DNA of 9,143 nucleotides, taken from assembly GCA_050945815.1 (NCBI GenBank), contig JBMNTQ010000075.1, forward strand, positions 1 to 9,143, written 5' to 3'. The DNA comes from JBMNTQ01 sp050945815 (GTDB taxonomy: Bacteria > Bacillota > Clostridia > Christensenellales > JBMNTQ01). Shown here piece by piece: positions 1 through 5,486 of the stretch. The notes below the pieces were generated by a model. It was not told where the DNA came from, searched no databases, and saw nothing but the letters and a program-made list of their open reading frames with translations. How positions within the stretch are numbered: position 1 is the first letter of the stretch; the number at the start of each line of letters is the position of its first letter. The translations under genes and the position numbers were made by a program.

Positions 1-421
1 TGGGTATTTCTATAAATCTTCCGGTAAATAAGGTAGATAAATCAGAACTCAGCAAAAAAGCATTAGATCCGGTTAAATAGATATCATATTTTTTACTGTT
101 ATGGAAGCTGTTAACGGCAAGCTCAAACCTATCACAAAGCTGAACTTCATCAATCATTAAAACATTTTGAATATTTGGCTTATAATTATTTTCAACATAT
201 TCAAAAAGACTTTTATAGTCTTTTAAATTATCATATCTTAAATCGCCATAATCAATCTGAATTAGATTTACTTTTGGATTTGATTCTTTAACATATTTAG
301 CGAAGGCCTTCATAAGTTCAGATTTGCCCGATCTTCGTATACCGGTGATAATTTTAATATCAGGAGTGCCCTTAAGGCCTTTTAGCCTATTTAAATATTG
401 AGGACGTTCTATAAGTTTCAC
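1..421 (-). CDS. AAA_14/DUF4143-type ATPase, N-terminal part (partial)
   Basis: This is the first 140 residues of a P-loop ATPase of the archaeal-type/DUF4143 group; the rest lies beyond the left edge. Visible motifs are a Walker A (GIRRSGKS, residues 27-34), a Walker B (VLMIDE, 87-92) and a sensor-like strand LTGSNAFLLS (116-125), followed by the TLFTGRFIEIP segment typical of this group. Such proteins are common in anaerobe genomes, but their cellular role is poorly defined; some are suspected toxin-like or mobile-element cargo. I chose the GTG at 421 because family members begin at MKLIERPQYL. An in-frame ATG at 472 exists, but it overlaps the -10 box of the promoter and so lies upstream of the expected transcript start. 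The gene is markedly AT-rich compared with the rest of the window. Family assignment is confident; function is unknown. Confidence 0.85.
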   Translation of the reverse strand, partial: MKLIERPQYLNRLKGLKGTPDIKIITGIRRSGKSELMKAFAKYVKESNPKVNLIQIDYGDLRYDNLKDYKSLFEYVENNYKPNIQNVLMIDEVQLCDRFELAVNSFHNSKKYDIYLTGSNAFLLSSDLSTLFTGRFIEIP

Positions 422-434
422 ATTTATAACCTCG

Positions 435-518
435 CTTTCAATATTGTAATTATTTTTATATTTTGAAAGCATTATACATTAGACTTTCAAAACTTGCAAT
501 TTTTTTATTTGTTGAAAG
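435..518. repeat. Nested inverted repeat of TTGAAAG around the ATPase promoter
   Basis: The heptamer TTGAAAG occurs four times in alternating orientation: CTTTCAA at 435-441, TTGAAAG at 463-469, CTTTCAA at 484-490 and TTGAAAG at 512-518. Start-to-start distances are 28, 21 and 28 bp. The inner pair extends to 9 bp (TTTTGAAAG at 461-469, CTTTCAAAA at 484-492). Both pairs share one centre, which lies at the edge of the -10 box. This looks like an operator for a dimeric or tetrameric repressor; that function is inferred. Confidence 0.55.
471..499 (-). promoter_or_regulatory. Promoter of the ATPase gene (TTGCAA-17-TATAAT)
   Basis: On the minus strand a TTGCAA -35 box (494-499) is followed after 17 bp by a perfect TATAAT -10 box (471-476). 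Transcription would begin near 465, inside the AT-rich leader before the GTG start at 421. The placement argues against the in-frame ATG at 472 being the start codon. Confidence 0.65.
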
Positions 519-717
519 TGAACTTAAATGCTGGGAAATAATAAAAAGATAGGCGTAGGGTATACCCCCCTTAAATCTATCTTAAACACTCGAAATATAA
601 TTTTGATTTTTTAATCTCAACTTTTCCACGGTATAGTTACTAATCTATTATACAGATAAACATTAAAACATTATGTTCATTATGCTTTTACTCACACTCA
701 ATTGTCACAGGTTGCGG
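519..717. other. AT-rich intergenic region with a small nested palindrome
   Basis: No convincing gene is visible here. The only structure is GGGTATACCC (558-567, a perfect 10-bp palindrome) lying between AAGATAG (546-552) and its complement CTATCTT (577-583), which could fold into an interrupted hairpin. It has no adjacent T-run of the kind expected of a terminator. The remainder shows no ORF with a ribosome binding site. Confidence 0.4.
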
Positions 718-726
718 CAAAAAAGC

Positions 727-756
727 AAAACCGACGAACTTTTGTCCGTCGGTTTT
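727..756 (-). terminator. Rho-independent terminator of the frlB-frlD operon
   Basis: A 10-bp perfect stem AAAACCGACG (727-736) / CGTCGGTTTT (747-756) has a 10-nt loop. Read on the minus strand the stem runs into TTTTGCTTTTTT, a good T-tract. It lies about 190 bp past the frlD stop, so the hydrogenase-derived repeat seems to have given the frl operon its terminator. On the plus strand the stem is followed by AT-rich DNA, so it may work in both directions. Confidence 0.8.
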
Positions 757-773
757 AGTAAATTTTTTAGGGC

Positions 774-798
774 AGCTCCGAATACTTCGGCGCTTTTT
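774..798 (+). terminator. Second, plus-strand terminator-like hairpin
   Basis: AGC-t-CCGAA, loop TAC, TTCGG-c-GCT is followed directly by TTTTTATTTT. The 5-bp core is perfect and is extended by 3 bp across one mismatch. The same hairpin occurs in repeat copy 2, where only the loop differs. At this site no plus-strand gene upstream obviously needs it. Confidence 0.5.
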
Positions 799-827
799 AT
801 TTTGGTTTTCCGAGAAAGCCCAAACCC

Positions 828-898
828 TTAGATTCTTGCCCTCGGTACGTATGTCGTATGCAAAAGCTCATGCGCCTTCTCGCCGTAAGGTTCACCCA
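828..898 (-). pseudogene. Remnant of an [FeFe]-hydrogenase C-terminus
   Basis: Read on the minus strand, this encodes GEPYGEKAHELLHTTY followed by VPRARI and a TAA stop, identical in protein sequence to the last 22 residues of the hydrogenase gene at the right end of the window. Upstream of GEPY the similarity ends; the residues in frame are DGLM instead of EEYL, and there is no hydrogenase sequence beyond, because the next gene inward is the end of frlD. All six nucleotide differences from the intact copy are silent third-position changes, so the fragment does not look like long-decayed DNA. It has no start codon context of its own and is presumably not translated. Confidence 0.85.
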
Positions 899-946
899 TC
901 AGTCCATCGAATTTATCGTTCGGCTATTTTCTTTACACTGCCGTTT

Positions 947-1759
947 CTATTGTCGATAGGGCATTGGTCGACCAAAAGCTCCGAATTCGGAGCATATTTT
1001 TGCCGCAAACTCCGATGCCTTCTTCATGGATGTTTGAGGATCTAGCCCCTTTGCATAGAGGGAGTGCAAAAGAGCGGCAATAAAACCGTCCCCGGCACCC
1101 AAAGCATCTACGACATCGGTTGGCGTAATTCCTTGTTGGTATTTTATACCATTATATTCAAGAATTGCACCCTGCGATCCTCTTGTAATCAGACAAAGTT
1201 CTACTTCCGCTTTCCGGCATTCCTCGAACAACTCCTCCATCTCCCTGTCTGAAAGCTTACTGCCCGAGAAGAAAGCTGCATTCAGCCAAGGAAGCACTCG
1301 CTCCCTATACTCCTTTTTCGCGTGATCCGAAAAATCAAAACTGAGATACTTCGAGACAGCGGAGAGTTTGTCGAGTTGCTTCTCTATGCGGGAATAAATG
1401 CTCGAATGTACAAGGTCGAAACCGGAGATGAAGGCAAAATCGTTTTCCTCCAAAACTAATTCGTAGCTAACCCCTCCGTTGCTTCCTACAAATTTTCTGT
1501 CACCTTCGACAAGGGTTACATGGCAAATACTGGTCTCTCCTTCCAGCATCTTTACATGCGAAACATCCACCCCCTCTGCCGATATGGAATCCGTTATCCA
1601 CCGACCGGGAGCATCCGGGCCCACGGCTCCGATATAGGCGGTCTGCATTCCTAGTCTGCTGGCATAAACCGCCACGTTTACGGCGTTTCCTCCCGGATAC
1701 ATAAGGCCCTGAGCTACATAATGGTCAAGGACGTTGTCGCCAACTCCTATCAGTTTCAT
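947..1759 (-). CDS. frlD: PfkB-family kinase, FrlD-like fructoselysine 6-kinase
   Basis: This is a 270-residue ribokinase/PfkB-fold cytoplasmic kinase expected to phosphorylate a fructose-amine (Amadori) compound at C6 with ATP. The N-terminal MKLIGVGDNVLDHY and the GGNAVNVAVYASRLG segment (residues 23-37) match the pattern of Escherichia coli FrlD. The second PfkB signature DALGAGDGF (218-226) carries the presumed catalytic base Asp224. The length suits FrlD (about 260 residues), which is shorter than most sugar kinases. It begins with ATG at 1759, sharing one base with the frlB stop (TAATG), so translation is probably coupled. Partnership with the FrlB-like gene is the main reason to prefer fructoselysine kinase over a generic PfkB kinase. 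The amine part of the substrate could equally be another amino acid (for example fructose-asparagine, as in the related Fra system). Confidence 0.85.
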   Translation of the reverse strand: MKLIGVGDNVLDHYVAQGLMYPGGNAVNVAVYASRLGMQTAYIGAVGPDAPGRWITDSISAEGVDVSHVKMLEGETSICHVTLVEGDRKFVGSNGGVSYELVLEENDFAFISGFDLVHSSIYSRIEKQLDKLSAVSKYLSFDFSDHAKKEYRERVLPWLNAAFFSGSKLSDREMEELFEECRKAEVELCLITRGSQGAILEYNGIKYQQGITPTDVVDALGAGDGFIAALLHSLYAKGLDPQTSMKKASEFAAKICSEFGAFGRPMPYRQ

Positions 1760-2772
1760 TAGTATTCCCTCAGCCCTCCATAGTATCTTCTGTCGTCGGG
1801 ATTATGCCCCTTGTAAATGGACAGATAGTAGTAAAAATACTCCAAGGGAACGAAGATAAGGAACGGATCCAATGCGGGATGAAATTTATCTGAAAACTTC
1901 TTGCTGTCGAACACTATGACATTGTCTGTAAGACCCTCTACAAAGCGAAGTGCTCTTTCCGCACTGGGCCTTGTCTTGTCACGTCCCAAGAAGAATACAT
2001 AGTTGGTGTCCGCTTCCACCACTTCCAAGGGACCGTGGCGGAACTCGGAAGAGTTTAGATTACAGCCATGTGTCCATGTAAATTCAAGCATTGTAATAAT
2101 GCCTTCTTTGTAACCTATGGGAAGAAGATTCCCCGAGCTTACCGTGTAGATAAGATCCCACTTAGAAGCCCTTGCTCCCCATTTCTCCATCTCTGCTTCT
2201 ACTTCCACCAAGAGACGCTCAAGTTCTCCCGGGAGTTCGTGAAGCTCCTCTTTAATCTGTTTTAATTCGGGAGTTTCTTTTAAAAAATGAAGAACGAGGT
2301 GATAGCCGATGAGCGCGTGAACAATCCAGATGCATTCAGCATGATATGCGACAACATGCTCTGCCGCTTTGGCAAGGGGCGATTCCTCCGTCTTCATGAC
2401 CGCTATGGTAGGTGCTCCTTTTTTGCGTGCCAGCTCTATCGCCCGAACGACTTCTTCTGTGTTTCCGGAATCGCTGACTCCGATTACAAGTGTGCCGCGA
2501 TTAATAACATAAGGGGGATTGAGAACAAAATCCATAGCGCTGAATGTCTTAACACAAAAATCTCCATAGGTGTCGGCAAGCTGTGCCGCAGTTTCACAAG
2601 CGCACAAGGGCGAACCGCATGCTACGAAATAAATTCTATCAATAGTTGATTTGTCCAAAGTGTGTAGTATATCATCGATGAGCGGAAAAACATTCTCAAG
2701 AACATGAGATGTCTCCGGCACCATTTCTTCTGTAACCAAGAAATCAACTTCAGATTTATCGATATTAAGCAT
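1759..2772 (-). CDS. frlB: SIS-domain FrlB-like fructoselysine-6-phosphate deglycase
   Basis: This 337-residue protein has two sugar isomerase (SIS) domains. It should cleave fructoselysine 6-phosphate (or a similar 6-phospho-Amadori product) with water to glucose 6-phosphate and the free amine. Similarity to E. coli FrlB as I recall it runs end to end: IDKSEVDFLVTEEMV near the start, YFVACGSPL (48-56) and VSDSGNTEE (99-107) as phosphosugar-binding loops, GYKEGIITMLEFTWTHG (220-236), SEFRHGPLE (242-250), and the C-terminal LSIYKGHNPDDRRYYGGL. Glu230 and His246 have the same 16-residue spacing as the catalytic Glu/His pair reported for the related enzyme FraB, so they are the likely catalytic residues (inference). 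The ATG at 2772 follows AAAGGAG at a good distance; an upstream in-frame TTG at 2787 overlaps that binding site and is not the start. It is the first gene of the frlB-frlD operon. Confidence 0.9.
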   Translation of the reverse strand: MLNIDKSEVDFLVTEEMVPETSHVLENVFPLIDDILHTLDKSTIDRIYFVACGSPLCACETAAQLADTYGDFCVKTFSAMDFVLNPPYVINRGTLVIGVSDSGNTEEVVRAIELARKKGAPTIAVMKTEESPLAKAAEHVVAYHAECIWIVHALIGYHLVLHFLKETPELKQIKEELHELPGELERLLVEVEAEMEKWGARASKWDLIYTVSSGNLLPIGYKEGIITMLEFTWTHGCNLNSSEFRHGPLEVVEADTNYVFFLGRDKTRPSAERALRFVEGLTDNVIVFDSKKFSDKFHPALDPFLIFVPLEYFYYYLSIYKGHNPDDRRYYGGLREY

Positions 2773-2931
2773 TTTTTCTCCTTTCAACTTTTCTATTTCT
2801 TACTGCATCTAACAGTTTTGCAAAAACAATCAATCCCAGCAAACGATTTTGAGGTGAAATTAATGCGCATCAATATACTTATCAAATATTTTTTGTTAAA
2901 TCGATTGATGTTTTAGGATGAGATTTGTTTG

Positions 2932-2961
2932 AGTATACCCTCACGAATCAAAAGATGTCAA
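2932..2961 (-). promoter_or_regulatory. Promoter of frlB-frlD (TTGACA-18-TATACT)
   Basis: On the minus strand a perfect TTGACA (2956-2961) is followed after 18 bp by TATACT (2932-2937). Transcription would start near 2925 and give a leader of about 150 nt before the frlB ATG. A second, weaker candidate (TTAACA at 2894-2899, 16 bp, TATATT at 2872-2877) lies inside that leader. Confidence 0.65.
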
Positions 2962-3061
2962 GATTCTGTTGTAATGACGATATAGTTTGTTCAATCGTTA
3001 AATACGAAAACAAATACAAGGATTTATATCAATAATTTGAAAAAGGCTAGAGAGAGTGAGA

Positions 3062-3088
3062 TTGACTAAGATTTGCTTCAATTATAAA
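3062..3088 (+). promoter_or_regulatory. Candidate promoter for the PHP gene (TTGACT-15-TATAAA)
   Basis: TTGACT (3062-3067) and TATAAA (3083-3088) are separated by 15 bp, shorter than the ideal 17; TAAAGT, two bases downstream of the TATAAA start, gives 17 bp but a poorer -10. The expected start falls on the palindrome at 3093-3106. Sub-optimal spacing can be a sign of an activated promoter. Confidence 0.4.
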
Positions 3089-3092
3089 GTAT

Positions 3093-3106
3093 GCGGCATA
3101 TGCCGC
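3093..3106. promoter_or_regulatory. 14-bp palindrome GCGGCATATGCCGC, candidate operator
   Basis: A perfect GC-rich 14-bp palindrome lies in otherwise AT-rich DNA, starting 5 bp past the candidate -10 box. A protein bound here would cover the transcription start. Its core CGGCATnTGCCG recurs inside the hairpin after the binding-protein gene (5413-5426). It could instead form a small 5' hairpin in the leader. Confidence 0.45.
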
Positions 3107-3281
3107 CCAATCTTTTGTGAAAAATTATTTTTCTTAGTTAAAGTGCTTTCTCTTGTTGTAAAAAAGATAAATATGAGTAAAATGAACGTTACGATGTTTG
3201 TAGACACGGGCATATTTGTTATGAGTATTTTAGTATAGAAATTTATTAAATCAATGAAAGCTTTTCAAGCAGGAGGAATTT

Positions 3282-4061
3282 ATGATTGATCTTCATACAC
3301 ACAGTATCTTTTCGTTTGATGCAGATTACACATTAAATGAGATGTTGAAAGGGGCGGAGCGAGCGGGAATTAGTGAGTTATGTATAACAGATCATGTTGA
3401 TTTTGACGCTCCGAATATTGAAGATAGGCTTCCGAATCTTACCGCGAGGCGAGAATCAGCGGAAAATGCTGACAATTACAGTGTTCATCTGACTCTAGGG
3501 GCAGAGATTAGCTTACAGGACAGTGCTTCTGCTAAAGCTACATGGGAATATATATGCGATGCTGAACTGGACTTTATTATTGCCTCTGTTCATATTATTG
3601 ATGGCAAGGAAGTATGGACAGAGGAGTTCTATAGGGGACGAACTAAAGAACAGACTTATACTGAGTATTTGGAAGCTGTTCTGCGTATGCTGCCAACCTT
3701 CCCTGAAATGGATATATTAGGGCATTATGACTTTGTGGCAAAATATGCCCCCTATCCTGATCGTTCCTTTGACTATGAATTGGCACCCGCTATATTTGAT
3801 GATGTACTGGCTTTCCTGCTTGATTATCATAAATCTTTGGAAATTAATACCTCTATATGGCGAGGAGACAGGGCGTGGGGGTTGGATTTGCTGAAGCGTT
3901 TCGTAGCATTAGGTGGACGGTATATTACGATTGGCTCTGATGCGCACAACCCCCGGGCTATTGGATATCGGGTGAAGGAAGCTATGGTTATGGCTAAGGA
4001 AGCAGGTGTGAGGAGTATAGCAGTGTTTTCACAGCGCAGACCATATTTCATTGACTTGTGA
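3282..4061 (+). CDS. PHP-domain phosphoesterase (histidinol-phosphatase HisK/HisJ-like)
   Basis: This is a 259-residue cytoplasmic metal-dependent phosphoesterase of the polymerase-and-histidinol-phosphatase (PHP) family. The metal ligands expected for the family are in place: HTH at residues 5-7 (His5, His7), DH at 37-38, Glu75 in LGAEIS, His104 in ASVHII, His148 in ILGHYD and the C-terminal SDAH (Asp220, His222). Length and motif order match HisK-type phosphatases. No histidine biosynthesis gene is nearby. The position between the frl operon and an ABC importer instead suggests a phosphatase for a sugar phosphate or phosphorylated Amadori compound, which is only inference. The ATG at 3282 is preceded by AGGAGGA at 3271-3277. 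There is no clear terminator after it, and the importer has its own promoter 69 bp downstream, so some read-through into the importer is possible. Confidence 0.85.
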   Translation: MIDLHTHSIFSFDADYTLNEMLKGAERAGISELCITDHVDFDAPNIEDRLPNLTARRESAENADNYSVHLTLGAEISLQDSASAKATWEYICDAELDFIIASVHIIDGKEVWTEEFYRGRTKEQTYTEYLEAVLRMLPTFPEMDILGHYDFVAKYAPYPDRSFDYELAPAIFDDVLAFLLDYHKSLEINTSIWRGDRAWGLDLLKRFVALGGRYITIGSDAHNPRAIGYRVKEAMVMAKEAGVRSIAVFSQRRPYFIDL

Positions 4062-4129
4062 CTTTGTGAAGATCTCCAAGTTTTCAATCAGCCAATGTAA
4101 AATTTGTGTTAAATCCATGTAAGTTTTTC

Positions 4130-4158
4130 TTGACAAGGTTTTTAAAGCAACCTATAAT
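4130..4158 (+). promoter_or_regulatory. Consensus promoter of the ABC importer operon
   Basis: TTGACA (4130-4135), exactly 17 bp, then TATAAT (4153-4158): a perfect match to the housekeeping-sigma consensus. Transcription should start near 4165, leaving a leader of about 95 nt that contains a 28-bp palindrome. A promoter this strong generally needs repression or attenuation to be regulated. Confidence 0.85.
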
Positions 4159-4188
4159 TAACTTCATAGCATACAAATTAAAAAGATG

Positions 4189-4216
4189 TCGGTTTTTGAT
4201 TGCAATCAAAAACCGA
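4189..4216. promoter_or_regulatory. 28-bp perfect palindrome in the importer leader
   Basis: TCGGTTTTTGATTG (4189-4202) is followed directly by its exact reverse complement to 4216. As RNA it would form a 12-bp stem with a TGCA tetraloop, beginning about 24 nt into the transcript. No T-run follows on the plus strand, so it is not a plain terminator. It may be an operator just downstream of the start site, or a 5' stabilising hairpin. On the minus strand it is followed a few bases on by a short T-run. Confidence 0.7.
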
Positions 4217-4260
4217 AAAACCCAAAGTATTGTGATTGAAAAAGAATTTGGAGGTAAAAA

Positions 4261-5346
4261 ATGAAAAGAAGACTTTTGGCAGCTTTGGCAATTGTAACGG
4301 CAATTGTTCTTATTTTTTCCTTGTCAGCTTGTGGTGCTCCTGCTCAAAAAGAGCCGGATCAAAAAGGGGCGGATTCCAATGTATCCACCGACTCCATATT
4401 TGATGACGAAATGAAGCTTGTACTATACTCTCCTGCAACAGATGCTCAAGTAAATGCCGTTGTACCTTTATTCGAGGAAAAGTACGGTATTGAGGTTGAG
4501 GTTATTACCGGAGGTACGGGAGAACTGCTTGCCCGTATCGATGCAGAAGGCGATGCTCCATACTGCGATGTGGTTTTCGGTGGGGGAGAGTCATCCTATG
4601 CCGAATACAGACACATTTTTCAAGATTATGTCAGTCCCGAGGATGCAAATCTCATAGAGAGCGGTAAGAATACTCTGGGTTACTGCACCAACTACAACTT
4701 GGACTGTGCAATACTTCTGGTAAACATGGACATTGTTGGTGATATAGAGATTACCGGTTATCAAAGTCTTTTAAATCCGGGGCTCAAGGGCAAAATAGCT
4801 TTTCCCGATCCTACTGCCTCTTCCTCAGCCCTAATGCATATTGAAACTATACTCACCGATATGGGAGGGCTTACTCTGGATAACGAGGTCGGCTGGAATT
4901 TCATTTCGGAGTTTATCGAAAATCTTGACGGTAAACTTGCTTCCGGTTCCAGCGCTGCCTGGAAGTCAGTTGCAGACGGTGAGATGGTGGTTGCGTTGAG
5001 CTATGAAGAGGCCGGTATTCGCCTTGTTCGCGATGGTGCAAATGTAAAAGTAGTATATCCCGAAGAAGGTACCGTGCTTACTCCAAGCACCATTGGGCTT
5101 GTAAACAATTGCAAACATCCTAAAAATGGTAAACTTTTTATCGACTTTGTGTTGGGGCTCGAGGTACAAAACATACTTTGCAACGACTTGGATGTACGTC
5201 CCATTCGCGATGATGTCTCGTATCCCGACTACTTTATGCCTGCTTCAGACATTAAGGTTGTTGACTTAGATCAAGAGTTTATCAATAAACACAAGGCGGA
5301 CATTGTCGAAAAGTTCACCGAGGTTTATCAAAGCACTTTCAAATAG
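4261..5346 (+). CDS. Lipoprotein substrate-binding protein of an FbpA/AfuA-type ABC importer
   Basis: This 361-residue binding protein would capture the ligand outside the membrane and deliver it to the permease. The N-terminus is a lipoprotein signal: positive MKRR, a hydrophobic stretch, then the lipobox LSAC with Cys24 as the lipidated residue. The mature part is a family-1 type binding protein: LVLYSPATDAQVNAVVPLF, the GGTGELLARIDAEGD loop, DVVFGGG, and LSYEEAGIRLV in the second lobe. FbpA-type ferric proteins bind iron through two adjacent tyrosines; no Tyr-Tyr pair occurs here, so iron is less likely. The related AfuA binds sugar phosphates. The ligand cannot be read from sequence; the frl neighbours make a sugar-derived compound attractive. 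The start is clear, with GGAGG six bases before the ATG. It is the first gene of the importer operon, set apart from the ATPase gene by a hairpin. Confidence 0.85.
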   Translation: MKRRLLAALAIVTAIVLIFSLSACGAPAQKEPDQKGADSNVSTDSIFDDEMKLVLYSPATDAQVNAVVPLFEEKYGIEVEVITGGTGELLARIDAEGDAPYCDVVFGGGESSYAEYRHIFQDYVSPEDANLIESGKNTLGYCTNYNLDCAILLVNMDIVGDIEITGYQSLLNPGLKGKIAFPDPTASSSALMHIETILTDMGGLTLDNEVGWNFISEFIENLDGKLASGSSAAWKSVADGEMVVALSYEEAGIRLVRDGANVKVVYPEEGTVLTPSTIGLVNNCKHPKNGKLFIDFVLGLEVQNILCNDLDVRPIRDDVSYPDYFMPASDIKVVDLDQEFINKHKADIVEKFTEVYQSTFK

Positions 5347-5403
5347 AATTCGACACAATCTAATTTTACGCCGGGTTTGCCGGGTACTTGTATCATACAT
5401 ATA

Positions 5404-5435
5404 GGCCTTGATACGGCATTTGCCGTATCAAGGCC
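5404..5435 (+). promoter_or_regulatory. Long intercistronic hairpin between binding protein and ATPase
   Basis: GGCCTTGATACGGC (5404-5417), loop ATTT, and the exact complement (5422-5435) make a perfect 14-bp stem. What follows (ATAAGTTCTTTA) is only a weak T-run. It is placed as expected for a partial terminator or mRNA 3' stabiliser that lets the binding protein be made in excess over ATPase and permease. Just upstream (about 5372-5385) is a short tandem GCCGGGTTT/GCCGGGTAC. Confidence 0.7.
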
Positions 5436-5486
5436 ATAAGTTCTTTAAATCGCTTCTGTTAGCGAAAGTACAGGGAAGGTGTTATT

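Larger units (their letters stand above)
718..898. repeat. Direct repeat copy 1: hydrogenase 3' end plus tandem terminators
   Basis: This 181-bp stretch aligns without gaps to 8324-8504 in the same orientation, with 12 mismatches (726, 740, 759, 785, 803, 817, 849, 852, 876, 888, 891, 894). Similarity stops abruptly at both ends. It holds two hairpins and the last 23 codons plus stop of an [FeFe]-hydrogenase reading frame. Together the two copies bracket the frl, PHP and ABC genes. Confidence 0.95.
2773..3281. other. Divergent control region between frlB and the PHP gene
   Basis: This 509-bp AT-rich region separates the minus-strand frl operon from the plus-strand genes. I see the frlB promoter, a weaker plus-strand promoter with a 14-bp palindrome, and a strong AGGAGGA binding site (3271-3277) before the PHP gene. 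A 60-codon GTG frame (3056-3238) lacks a good binding site and family features, and I do not count it as a gene. No regulator gene is encoded here. Confidence 0.6.

Noticed and set aside
836..1045. 69-codon plus-strand frame at repeat copy 1
   Set aside because: It is the complement of the hydrogenase remnant and the end of frlD; composition is not protein-like.
2773..2787. Upstream TTG start for frlB adding five residues
   Set aside because: The added codons are the ribosome binding site itself (AAAGGAG), which is ideally placed for the ATG at 2772; FrlB proteins begin at MLxIDKS.
3056..3238. 60-codon GTG reading frame in the divergent intergenic region
   Set aside because: It has no convincing ribosome binding site, no recognisable family or clear signal sequence, and it overlaps the promoter/palindrome area.
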